Of a stretch of 64,000 nt of DNA, positions 43,557 through 51,816 are shown in pieces. The notes under the pieces were generated by a model that was given only the letters and a program-made list of their open reading frames with translations, made no database searches and was not told where the DNA came from. Every line of letters begins with the position of its first letter. The first letter of the stretch is position 1. Position numbers and translations under genes: made by a program. The stretch is from Hydrogenophaga sp. 2FB (GTDB lineage Bacteria > Pseudomonadota > Gammaproteobacteria > Burkholderiales > Burkholderiaceae_C), in the NCBI RefSeq assembly GCF_005503365.1, contig NZ_SCML01000027.1:1-64000 (forward strand). The letters run 5' to 3'.

Positions 43557-43587
43557 CATAGGGTTTGCTTCGTCTCGTGCGTCTACC
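43557..43587 (+). promoter_or_regulatory. Probable ECF sigma promoter of the TonB receptor gene
   Basis: The second copy of the element found before fecR: CATAGGGTTTG, six bases, CTCGTGCGTCTACC. It leaves a leader of about 40 bases that includes an AGGAG ribosome site before the receptor ATG. The recurrence at identical spacing strongly suggests recognition by one sigma factor. Confidence 0.78.
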
Positions 43588-43631
43588 CGGGTGAAAGCAT
43601 CAACGCAATCATCCGCAGGAGAACGTACTCA

Positions 43632-46058
43632 ATGAACCGCCCCGTGTTTCGGCCCGCCCCGCTGGCCCTCGCCATCGCACTTGCCATCGGCAGTCCCCTC
43701 GTCCACGCACAAAGCGCCCAGGCGCTGCTCAACGCGCCCGTGCAACTCAACATGGCGGCTCAGCCGCTGGGGCAGGCGCTCAATGATTGGGCGCGACAGA
43801 CACGCATCGAGCTCATCGCGCCACCGGCCCTGGTGGCCGGCAAGTCCGCGCCAGCGATCTCCGGTCAACTCACGCCGCGTCAGGCGCTGGACCGTCTGCT
43901 CGCGGGCAGCGGCCTGGTGGCCACGCTGGATGGCGCGGCCATGGTGATCAGGCCCATTTCGACCGTCTCCGAAGCCACACTGGCTCCTGTGGTGGTGGCC
44001 GCGAGCGCCGATCGCAGCGGCACCACCGAAGGCACGGGCTCCTACACCACCAGCGCCACGGGCGCGGGCACGCGCATGGATCTGTCGCTGCGCGAGACGC
44101 CGCAGTCCGTCAGCGTGATCGGGCGCCAGCAGATGGAAGACCAGAACCTCATCAACCTCGACGATGTGCTGCGCCAGACACCAGGCATCGTGGCCGACCG
44201 CAACGACGAGCGCGTGACGTTCTCGTCGCGCGGCTTTCCGCTGAACACGATGATCGATGGCGTGCCGACGCTGGGCTTCAACAGCGTGGCGGGTGAGGCG
44301 AGCATGATCAGCACGACCTTGTACGACCGCTTGGAAGTGATTCGAGGCGCGGCAGGCCTGCTCAACGGTGTGGGGTCGCCCGGTGGCGCGATCAACCTCG
44401 TGCGCAAGCGCCCGACCTCTGAATTCGCGGGCCACGTTTCCGGTGGCATCGGCTCCTGGAGCCGCTACAGCGCGGAGGTCGACGTGGGCGGCCCGATCAA
44501 CACCGCCGGCACGCTGCGTGGGCGGTTCGTGGCGGCGCGCAGCGATGGCCGCAGTTTCATCCAGAACAAGAAGCGCGCGGAAGACGCGCTCTACGGCATT
44601 CTGGAGGCCGACCTCACGCCAGACACCGTGCTTTCCGTGGGCTACGAACACCAGAAGACCGCCATCGACGGCGCCAACTACGGCCAAAGCCCCCTCTTCT
44701 TCTCCAACGGCACGCGCTCCACCCTGCCCCGCTCGTTCAACTCCAGCGCACCCTGGAGCTACTGGGACATGTTCAGCGACAAGCTGTTCGCGAACCTGAA
44801 CCAGCGCCTGGGCAACGGCTGGGAGCTCAAGGTGGACGTGAGCTACCTCGAGAGCGAACGCAAGCGCGCCTCGGGCGACCTGAGCATCTACCGCGCCATC
44901 GACGGCCAGACCGGCGCCTCCACCATCGACATCCGCGAGAACCCGGCCAAGGGCACCAACAAGGCGGTGGACGTTCACCTGAAGGGGCCCTTCTCCGCCT
45001 TCGGCCGCACCCACGAAGCGGTGCTGGGCGCGAACTACAACCACTACCGCTACAGCGTCGACACCAACTCCGCCGTCGCGGGCGGTGTCGATCGCCGGCC
45101 GCTGAACTTTTACGAGCTGCAGAACTTCCCGGCGCCCGCGGCGTTCCCGTTTCCGCTCTACACCCAGCCCGGCACCACCATCGAGAAAGCGGTCTATGCA
45201 TCGACCCGCCTGAGACTGACCGATCCGCTGTCGGTGATCCTCGGCGCGCGGGCCACCTGGTACACGTCCGAGTCTTCGTTGGTCGACTGGACCGCTGGCA
45301 GACGAACGATCTACCCGAGCTCACGCGAGACGGGCGTGATCACGCCCTATGTCGGCGCGGTGTTCGACGTGAGCAAGACCTTCTCGGTCTATGGCAGCTA
45401 CACGGACATCTTCCAACCGAACACGGCACGCGATCGCAACAACGCGTTGCTCTCACCGCAGCGCGGCCAGAACATCGAGCTGGGCGTCAAGGGCGAGCAT
45501 TTCGGTGGCCGGCTCAACACCAGCGCCGCCATCTTCACGACCCGCGAAACCAACCTGGCGGTGCAGGAAGCCGGTGGACCGCTGTTGCCCGACGGCAGCA
45601 TTCCCTACCGCGCGGTGCAGGGCGCGAAGAGCAAGGGCTTCGAACTCACCGCCTCGGGTGAACTGCTGCCTGGCCTGCAGGTGTTGGCAGGCTACACCTA
45701 CCATGCCAAGCGCGAAATGGATGGCATGCTGCTCAACCCGCAATACCCGCGCCGGCTGCTGCGCATGACCGCCAGTTACCGCCTGCCGGGCGACTGGAGC
45801 AAGCTCACTCTCGGGGGCAGCGTGAGCCACCAGAGCAGCATCCACTACGACGAGTTCAACGAGCTTGGCCGCGCCACGCAGGGTGACGTGACGGTCTTCG
45901 GGTTGATGGCGCGTTACGACATCAACCGCCACCTGAGCACATCGCTGCACATCGAAAACGTGGGCGACAAGCACTACTACAACGGGCTCGGTGGCTACAA
46001 CGGCTACACCTACGGCAACCCGCGCAACGTCTGGCTCAAAGCCACCTACAAGTTCTGA
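43632..46058 (+). CDS. TonB-dependent siderophore receptor with STN signalling domain
   Basis: An 808-residue outer membrane receptor. After the signal peptide (residues 1-26, ending VHAQ) comes an STN domain (QLNMAAQPLGQALNDWARQT to LLAGSGLVATLDGAAMVI) that contacts FecR, then the plug (SLRETPQSVSVIGRQQMEDQ, LDDVLRQTPGI, GAAGLLNGVGSPGGAINLVR) and a 22-strand-type barrel ending in Phe. It belongs with FpvA/FoxA-like hydroxamate or catecholate receptors; the siderophore cannot be told. It both imports ferric siderophore and triggers the sigma factor encoded upstream. Confidence 0.95.
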   Translation: MNRPVFRPAPLALAIALAIGSPLVHAQSAQALLNAPVQLNMAAQPLGQALNDWARQTRIELIAPPALVAGKSAPAISGQLTPRQALDRLLAGSGLVATLDGAAMVIRPISTVSEATLAPVVVAASADRSGTTEGTGSYTTSATGAGTRMDLSLRETPQSVSVIGRQQMEDQNLINLDDVLRQTPGIVADRNDERVTFSSRGFPLNTMIDGVPTLGFNSVAGEASMISTTLYDRLEVIRGAAGLLNGVGSPGGAINLVRKRPTSEFAGHVSGGIGSWSRYSAEVDVGGPINTAGTLRGRFVAARSDGRSFIQNKKRAEDALYGILEADLTPDTVLSVGYEHQKTAIDGANYGQSPLFFSNGTRSTLPRSFNSSAPWSYWDMFSDKLFANLNQRLGNGWELKVDVSYLESERKRASGDLSIYRAIDGQTGASTIDIRENPAKGTNKAVDVHLKGPFSAFGRTHEAVLGANYNHYRYSVDTNSAVAGGVDRRPLNFYELQNFPAPAAFPFPLYTQPGTTIEKAVYASTRLRLTDPLSVILGARATWYTSESSLVDWTAGRRTIYPSSRETGVITPYVGAVFDVSKTFSVYGSYTDIFQPNTARDRNNALLSPQRGQNIELGVKGEHFGGRLNTSAAIFTTRETNLAVQEAGGPLLPDGSIPYRAVQGAKSKGFELTASGELLPGLQVLAGYTYHAKREMDGMLLNPQYPRRLLRMTASYRLPGDWSKLTLGGSVSHQSSIHYDEFNELGRATQGDVTVFGLMARYDINRHLSTSLHIENVGDKHYYNGLGGYNGYTYGNPRNVWLKATYKF

Positions 46059-46072
46059 GCGGGCCGTTCACC

Positions 46073-47296
46073 ATGCGTTCCGTTCTGGCCTTGTTGCACC
46101 GGTGGGCCGGTTTGCTCATCGCGCTCTTTCTGTTCGTCGCGGGCCTGACCGGTTCGGTCATCTCGTGGGACCACGAGCTCGACGAGTGGCTGAACCCGCA
46201 GCTGTTCGAAGCGCGCAGCGGTGTCTCCCCGGCACCGCTGGAACCACTGGAAATGGCCCGGCGACTGGAGGCGGCCGACCCGCGCCTGCGCGTCGGCTAC
46301 ATGCCACTGGCCATCGAGCCCGGCCACACGCTGGGCGTGTCGGTGGAGGCGCGCGTGGATCCCGCCACGGGCAAGCCCTTCGAACTCGGCTTCAACCAGG
46401 TGGCGCTGGACCCGGCCACCGGTGAGGTACAGGGCACGCGCGAGTGGGGTGCCATCTCCCTCTCGCGCGAGAACCTGCTGCCGTTTCTCTACAAGCTGCA
46501 CTACAGCCTGCACATTCCCGATGTGGGCGCGGTTGAACTCGGCATGTGGGTGATGGGTGTGATCTCGGTGGTGTGGATCCTCGACTGCTTCATCGCGCTC
46601 TGGATCTCGTTCCCGAGCCTGAAGGGATGGCGCAAGTCGTTTGCCTTCCGCACCCGCCACGGATGGCCCAAGCTGAACTTCGATCTGCACCGCTCCGGTG
46701 GCGTGTGGGTGTGGGCGCTGCTGTTGATGCTGGCCATCACCTCGGTCTCGATGAACCTCGGCCGCGAGGTCATGATGCCCGTGGTGTCCCTGTTCTCATC
46801 CGTGACACCCACGCCGTTCGAGTTGCGCCAACCCACACCCCTTCATGCGCCGATCGAGCCGGTGCTGTCGCGGGAACAAGCCATTGAACAAGCACAGGCC
46901 GAAGCCACGCGCCGGGGCTGGACGCGGCCAGCCGGTGGGGTTTTCCATGCCGGACGCTATGGGCTGTATGGCGTGGGCTTTTTCTGGCCGGGGCAGGACC
47001 ATGCCGACGGTGGACTGGGCAACGCCTGGCTCTACGTCGATGGTCGAAGCGGCGAACTGGTGGGTGGGCGTTTCCCCGGCGAAGGCACCGCGGGCGACAT
47101 CTTCATGCAGGCACAGTTCCCCTTGCATTCGGGCCGCATCCTGGGCTTGCCGGGGCGCATCCTGATCTCGCTCATGGGTCTGGTGGTGGCCATGCTCAGC
47201 GTCACGGGCGTGGTGATCTGGGCGCGCAAGCGCCGCTCGCGTGGGTTCGCGGTCCGCGCCCTCCTCTCATACGGCAGTTCGGGAGGCGCCCGCTAA
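46073..47296 (+). CDS. PepSY-associated transmembrane protein, probable siderophore-iron reductase
   Basis: A 407-residue inner-membrane protein of the PepSY_TM family (COG3182-like). It begins with LHRWAGLLIALFLFVAGLTG, typical of the family, and has four hydrophobic helices (about 12-32, 163-183, 207-227 and 362-385) with periplasmic PepSY segments between. Histidines in HRWAG, KLHYSLHIP and DLHRSGG are spaced as possible heme ligands. Such proteins next to siderophore receptors (FoxB, PiuB-like) are thought to reduce ferric siderophores. It starts 14 bases after the receptor stop, so they form an operon. Confidence 0.9.
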   Translation: MRSVLALLHRWAGLLIALFLFVAGLTGSVISWDHELDEWLNPQLFEARSGVSPAPLEPLEMARRLEAADPRLRVGYMPLAIEPGHTLGVSVEARVDPATGKPFELGFNQVALDPATGEVQGTREWGAISLSRENLLPFLYKLHYSLHIPDVGAVELGMWVMGVISVVWILDCFIALWISFPSLKGWRKSFAFRTRHGWPKLNFDLHRSGGVWVWALLLMLAITSVSMNLGREVMMPVVSLFSSVTPTPFELRQPTPLHAPIEPVLSREQAIEQAQAEATRRGWTRPAGGVFHAGRYGLYGVGFFWPGQDHADGGLGNAWLYVDGRSGELVGGRFPGEGTAGDIFMQAQFPLHSGRILGLPGRILISLMGLVVAMLSVTGVVIWARKRRSRGFAVRALLSYGSSGGAR

Positions 47297-47730
47297 CTGT
47301 CGCCGGAATCATCCACCCGGGTCTGGCGCGCACGCTGCAGCAGCAAAGCCACGAGCAGCATCGCCGCGGCCGACCCAGACAGCGCGGGTGACCCGAGCAC
47401 CAGCCGGGCCAGACCATCCACGGCCTCGATGCTGACCTGTTGCGCATGGTCGACCAGCGCGATGATGTCGGTGGACTGCACCCCGGGCAGGTCCTCCATG
47501 CGGACGTGCATCTCCTGCCAGCCGCTGCGAAACCGGATCTTCGCGAACACGCCACCGGCAATGGCCACGAGAGACAGCACGCCCAAGGGGCGCAACAGCT
47601 GCTCCAGCATGTGTCCTCGGTCCACCGGCAGCGCGGTCTCGTACACCTCGGCCACCAGTTCGGGGATGGCCCTGCCCTCCTCGGACTTGAGGGGGTGGCC
47701 GCCTGCGGACGGCTCGGGCGTTGCGCTCAT
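47293..47730 (-). CDS. Membrane protein of unknown function
   Basis: A 145-residue protein with two hydrophobic segments (LLRPLGVLSLVAIAGGVFAK near 46-65 and SAAAMLLVALLLQRARQ near the end), joined by a polar segment (WQEMHVRMEDLPGVQSTDII). I do not recognise the family. Its last codons overlap the stop of the PepSY gene on the other strand by four bases. It follows the next small gene after seven bases in the same direction, so the two are probably cotranscribed. Confidence 0.65.
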   Translation of the reverse strand: MSATPEPSAGGHPLKSEEGRAIPELVAEVYETALPVDRGHMLEQLLRPLGVLSLVAIAGGVFAKIRFRSGWQEMHVRMEDLPGVQSTDIIALVDHAQQVSIEAVDGLARLVLGSPALSGSAAAMLLVALLLQRARQTRVDDSGDS

Positions 47731-47737
47731 GGTGAGC

Positions 47738-48082
47738 TCAGTGCCGGCCCGACATGGCCCGCATGACCATCAGCGCGTGTTCGAGCGCCAGTTCCGCGCG
47801 CAGGAAATCGTTGTGACGCGTCATCCAGGACGCCTCGTCCAGTGCGGCCAGCGCGTCGGCCACCCCTGGGCTGGACGTGGTCTTCAGCTCGCGGCGCGCC
47901 TCCCGAATGGCCGCGATCGCCAGGTTGTTGTGGTCGCAATAGAGATCGACACGGGCACGCTCGACATGGGCCATGGCAGCCGTCGAGTGCGCAAAGTCGT
48001 GCGCTTCGGGGTGTGGGTGCGCGTAGGCGGTCGCGCCCACCATCGCATCCACAAACATCGTCATCGGGAGGTTGTTCGACAT
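47738..48082 (-). CDS. Small His-rich helical protein of unknown function
   Basis: A 114-residue protein, predicted mostly helical, with clustered histidines in AYAHPHPEAHDFAHSTAAMA and further His at DHNN and TRHND. It lacks a signal peptide. The His pattern and a C-terminal helix (LELEHALMVMRAM-like, here ALEHALMVMRAM) might suggest metal binding in a helical bundle, but no known family was identified. It is the first gene of a two-gene leftward unit, divergent from the Rieske gene, with a perfect palindrome in the shared upstream region. Confidence 0.65.
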   Translation of the reverse strand: MSNNLPMTMFVDAMVGATAYAHPHPEAHDFAHSTAAMAHVERARVDLYCDHNNLAIAAIREARRELKTTSSPGVADALAALDEASWMTRHNDFLRAELALEHALMVMRAMSGRH

Positions 48083-48164
48083 GCTCTGCCTTTCTGTTCG
48101 CCGGGTTGGATGCGTTTCACTCTATGACTCCCGTGGCGCCTGGAGGTTGCAGATGTCCACGCGC

Positions 48165-48184
48165 CAGATGACAAATGTCATCTG
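48165..48184. promoter_or_regulatory. Perfect 20-base palindrome between divergent genes
   Basis: CAGATGACA, AA, TGTCATCTG: nine-base arms with complete symmetry and a two-base spacer. It lies 102 bases before petA and 83 bases before the divergent small gene, where a dimeric regulator could control both. It does not match the Fnr, Crp or Fur consensus; the regulator is unknown. Confidence 0.65.
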
Positions 48185-48285
48185 CCATGGCGCTCCCTGC
48201 AATGCCACCCGGCCCGCGCCATTGCAATATCCCTTCACGTCAGCGTCCCATTACCCATGCAGACGACCTGTGACCGACCGCCGCG

Positions 48286-48900
48286 ATGTCCTCCAAGCCG
48301 CACACCCAACCCGTCCACCCGCCCGACCACCAGCGGCGCATCTGGCTCACCACCACCGCCGCCATGGGTGGCGCGGCGGCCGTCGCCACCGCGGTCCCAT
48401 TCGTTGCGTCGTTCGCGCCCAGCGAGCGGGCCAAGGCCGCTGGCGGGCCGGTGGAGGTCGACCTGTCGGCGCTCCCGCCCGGCGCCACCACGATCGTGGA
48501 ATGGCGAGGCAAGCCGGTCTGGGTGGTGCACCGGACGCCCGAGATGGTGGCCGCGCTGCAAGGCCACGACGCCGAACTGGCCGACCCGAATTCGAACCGC
48601 GAGCAGCAGCCCGCCTACGCGAAGAATCCCGCGCGGTCGATCAAACCCGAGTTCTTCGTCGCCGTGGGCATCTGCACCCACCTGGGCTGCTCGCCCACTT
48701 CGGTGCCCGCTGGCGCCGGCAATCCCAACCTGCCCGCCGACTGGCCGGGCGGGTTCTTCTGCCCCTGCCATGGCTCGACGTTTGATGGCGCGGGACGGGT
48801 GTTCAAGAACAAGCCGGCGCCGAGCAACCTCGAGGTGCCACCGCATCAATATGTGAGCGGCACGCGGCTTGAGATCGGCAATGACACCGCGCCCGCGTGA
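48286..48900 (+). CDS. petA: Rieske iron-sulfur protein of the cytochrome bc1 type, isolated gene
   Basis: A 204-residue ubiquinol-cytochrome c reductase Rieske subunit. The [2Fe-2S] ligands are Cys130, His132 (CTHLGC, with Cys135 for the disulfide) and Cys159, His162 (CPCHGS, with Cys161 for the disulfide). An N-terminal RR-containing anchor (RRIWLTTTAAMGGAAAVATA) suits Tat export. The usual neighbours petB (cytochrome b) and petC (cytochrome c1) are absent, so this is probably a second, stand-alone copy. The AA just downstream of the anchor (ASFAPSERAKAAGGPVEVDL) is the normal hinge. Its neighbours are small unknown genes and a two-component pair, not respiratory genes. Confidence 0.92.
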   Translation: MSSKPHTQPVHPPDHQRRIWLTTTAAMGGAAAVATAVPFVASFAPSERAKAAGGPVEVDLSALPPGATTIVEWRGKPVWVVHRTPEMVAALQGHDAELADPNSNREQQPAYAKNPARSIKPEFFVAVGICTHLGCSPTSVPAGAGNPNLPADWPGGFFCPCHGSTFDGAGRVFKNKPAPSNLEVPPHQYVSGTRLEIGNDTAPA

Positions 48901-48921
48901 CGAGCCGGTGCGTTGATCCGG

Positions 48922-49656
48922 TCAGAACAGCGTCTCGACGTCGCTGGCCAGAAGGTACCCCGCACCCCGCTCGGTGAGGATCAGCGTGGGGTGGGTCGGG
49001 TCAAGCTCGATCTTCAGGCGCAGACGGCGGATCTGCACATCGATCGTGCGGTCGTAGACCTCGCCTTCATGCAGCCGCGACAAGGACAACAACTGGTCGC
49101 GGCTCAGCACGCGCCGTGGCGCCCGGCACAGCGCATTGAGCAGGCTGAACTCGCCATTGGACAGGTCCACCGACGCCCCCGCCGGCGACAGCAGGCGACG
49201 CGTGCGCAGGTTCAGCTCCCAACCCGAGAAGCGGTAAGCCCGTCGCGTGTTGTCGCGCTCGGGCAGCGTAGCCTGCACCTGGTAGCGGCGCAGCACCGCC
49301 CGCACGCGCGCGAGCAGCTCGCGCGGACTGAACGGCTTGGTGACGTAGTCGTCGGCGCCCAGCTCCAGGCCCATGACGCGATCGGCCTCCTCGTTGCGCC
49401 CGGTCAGCAGCACGATGGGCACCGTGGCCCGCTCGCGCAAGGCACGCGCCAGGTGCATGCCATCCTCGCCGGGCAGTTTGAGGTCGAGCAGCACCAGGTC
49501 GATGGCCTCCTGGTCGAACAGCGCAAACATCTCCGCACCCGATCGGCCGGCGCTCACACGCATGTCGTTCTTGCCCAGGTACTCCACCACAAGATCCCGC
49601 ACGTCGGCATCGTCGTCGATCACGAGAATATGGGGAACAACGGTGGTGGTGTTCAT
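48922..49656 (-). CDS. OmpR-family response regulator
   Basis: A 244-residue regulator with a receiver domain (acidic pocket Asp14-16, phospho-acceptor Asp58 in LVLLDLKLPG, Thr in IVLLTGR, Lys in DYVTKPFSPREL) and a C-terminal winged helix (DLSNGEFSLLNALCRAPRRV, DVQIRRLRLKIE, RGAGYLL). The ATG at 49656 is chosen; another in-frame ATG lies four codons upstream. It is divergent from the hybrid kinase, 86 bases away, and the two presumably form a phosphorelay. It converges on petA, whose stop is 21 bases away. Confidence 0.94.
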   Translation of the reverse strand: MNTTTVVPHILVIDDDADVRDLVVEYLGKNDMRVSAGRSGAEMFALFDQEAIDLVLLDLKLPGEDGMHLARALRERATVPIVLLTGRNEEADRVMGLELGADDYVTKPFSPRELLARVRAVLRRYQVQATLPERDNTRRAYRFSGWELNLRTRRLLSPAGASVDLSNGEFSLLNALCRAPRRVLSRDQLLSLSRLHEGEVYDRTIDVQIRRLRLKIELDPTHPTLILTERGAGYLLASDVETLF

Positions 49657-49742
49657 GGGTGGTTTCATCGTACCGCAGGCCTGCGGCGCATACTGGACAC
49701 CCACGCGCAAAGGTGCTCCGCTGAACCGCTGCTGATCCACTT

Positions 49743-51758
49743 GTGAATCGATCGAACCCCGCCCCCTCCTCCCGCCCGATGGCCGCGTGGCGCCCGTGGC
49801 TGTTCGCGGCGGCGCTGTGGTTGCTGGTGGCGGCTGCCACTTCGCTGGCACTCTGGCAATTGCACCGCACCGCACTGGACAACCAGCGGCGGGAACTCGA
49901 ACTGCTCTCGCTGGCCTTGACCGACGAACTCGATCGCGGTTTGCGTGGCGCCGAAGAGGGTTTGCAAGCCCTGGGCCTCGAACTCGGTCAGCGCCAGTTG
50001 CCCACCACCGGCAGCAAAACCGTCCAGGCGCTGCAGACACGCGCGGCCCTGATGCCCATGGTGACGGCGCTGTGGCTGCTGGGCGAAGACCGTGGGTTGA
50101 TCGCGTCGTCAGAAGCCACGCCGCCGCCCGACCTGCGGACCTTCCTGCCGCCACTGGCAACGCTCACGGCCGACGCCACCGCGTTGAGCCGGCCCTTCGT
50201 TGAAGCCAAGGATTCAGAGACACAGGTTGCACTGGCGTTTCGCGTTGACGCCGTGCGCGGCCACCCGGCCGGCTGGATCGTCGCCGCCATCCCTGCCAAC
50301 AAGTTGTTGGGGGCCTTCGGTGTTGCCCTGCCCGCGGCCGATGCGCGCATGGCCATTTACCGCAGCGATGGCGTGCTGCTGGCCGGGGTCACCGTGGACC
50401 GTCTGAACGGCAGCGACCACCTCGTGGGCGCGCACCGGGTTCCGCGCTACGGTCTCGATGTGGTGGTGTCTCGCGAACTCGGTGCCGTGCTCGCGGGTTG
50501 GCGAGGTGCGCTGAAGTTGTCGATCGCCGCGCTGGGGTTTCTGCTGATCACCATGGCGGCGGCGGTGCACATCGTGACGCGGTCCGAGCGGCAGCGGCTG
50601 GCGGCGCAACACGCCCTGCAGGTGCAGCTGACCCGCACCAGCCGACTGGAAGCGCTGGGCGCACTGGCGGGCGGTGTCTCGCACGACTTCAACAATGTGC
50701 TGGCGGGCATCGTCGGGTATGGCGAGATGGCGCATGACGCTGCCGCGCCTGGCAGCGACCAGGCTCGGCACCTGGGCAAGGTGCTGCAGGCGGCCCAGCG
50801 GGGCCAATCGCTGATCGAGCGCATCCTGTCGTTCAGCCGTGGCGGTGCGCGTGCGTCGACGGTTTTCGAGCTGGCGCCTGTCGTCGAAGAGGTGCTAGCG
50901 CTGTTGACCGCCTCACTGGGTCCCCGCGTGGTGCTGGAGCGCAAGCTCGACGCGCCCGGCGCGCGGCTGCGCGGTGACGCGACACAAGTGTTCCAGGCGG
51001 TCATGAACCTGTGCACCAACGCCCTGCAAGCGATGCCCGACGGCGGCATGCTCAGCGTTCGGCTCGAACGCCGGCATGTCACCGAACCCCAGGTGTTGTC
51101 GCACTCGCCTTTGCCCGTGGGCCACTACCTGGCGCTGAGTGTGGCCGACCAGGGTGTGGGCATCACGCCCGAGGTCATGGAGCACCTGTTCGAGCCCTTC
51201 TTCTCCGCGCGCGGCAACCAGGGGGGCACGGGTCTCGGCCTGGCGGTGGTTTTTGGCGTGGTGGCGGAGTTCGGCGGCGGCATCGACGTCGAGAGCCAGC
51301 CGGGCCAGGGGGCCCGATTTCGCCTGTACCTCCCCGAGTGCACCGACGCGCTGCCCATGCCGGCAGAGGCTTCCACGGCGGTGCCCGAAGGCACCGGCCA
51401 GCGCTTGCTGGTGGTCGACGACGAGCCCGCGCTGTTGGCCCTGGCCGATGAACTGTTGACCGGGCTGGGCTACGAACCCGTGTGTTGCGCGGATGCCCGC
51501 GATGCGCTGCAAGCCGTGACCGAAGCTCCAGAACGGTTTGCCGCCGTGATCACCGATGAGCGGATGCCCGGGCTTGGCGGCACGCAACTCGCCAGTGCCT
51601 TGCGGGCGCTGGCGCCGCGGCTGCCGGTGGTGCTGGTCAGTGGCTACGGTGGCGCGCTGCTGGCCCGCCGCGCCAGCAGTGCGGGCGTGACCCGCGTGCT
51701 GATGAAACCCCTGCGGCGCGGTGAGCTTGCTCGCACGCTCGCCGAACTCATCCATTGA
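49743..51758 (+). CDS. Hybrid sensor histidine kinase with C-terminal receiver
   Basis: A 671-residue inner-membrane kinase starting at a GTG. Two helices (about 17-40 and 258-278) flank a periplasmic sensor region of roughly 215 residues. The phospho-acceptor His314 lies in GGVSHDFNNVLAGIVGYGEM, the NtrB-like H-box; the ATP-binding domain shows NLCTNALQAMPDGG, DQGVGI and GTGLGLAVV. A receiver domain (VVDDEP, Asp605 in AVITDERMPG, Lys in VLMKPL) closes the protein. There is no HAMP or PAS domain in the linker. The signal is unknown. The regulator transcribed divergently is the likely partner. Confidence 0.94.
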   Translation: MNRSNPAPSSRPMAAWRPWLFAAALWLLVAAATSLALWQLHRTALDNQRRELELLSLALTDELDRGLRGAEEGLQALGLELGQRQLPTTGSKTVQALQTRAALMPMVTALWLLGEDRGLIASSEATPPPDLRTFLPPLATLTADATALSRPFVEAKDSETQVALAFRVDAVRGHPAGWIVAAIPANKLLGAFGVALPAADARMAIYRSDGVLLAGVTVDRLNGSDHLVGAHRVPRYGLDVVVSRELGAVLAGWRGALKLSIAALGFLLITMAAAVHIVTRSERQRLAAQHALQVQLTRTSRLEALGALAGGVSHDFNNVLAGIVGYGEMAHDAAAPGSDQARHLGKVLQAAQRGQSLIERILSFSRGGARASTVFELAPVVEEVLALLTASLGPRVVLERKLDAPGARLRGDATQVFQAVMNLCTNALQAMPDGGMLSVRLERRHVTEPQVLSHSPLPVGHYLALSVADQGVGITPEVMEHLFEPFFSARGNQGGTGLGLAVVFGVVAEFGGGIDVESQPGQGARFRLYLPECTDALPMPAEASTAVPEGTGQRLLVVDDEPALLALADELLTGLGYEPVCCADARDALQAVTEAPERFAAVITDERMPGLGGTQLASALRALAPRLPVVLVSGYGGALLARRASSAGVTRVLMKPLRRGELARTLAELIH

Positions 51759-51816
51759 GTGGAGGGACTGAAGCGCACTGCCGACGCCTTCGCACCGGCA
51801 TGGATCGGGCCTGGCG

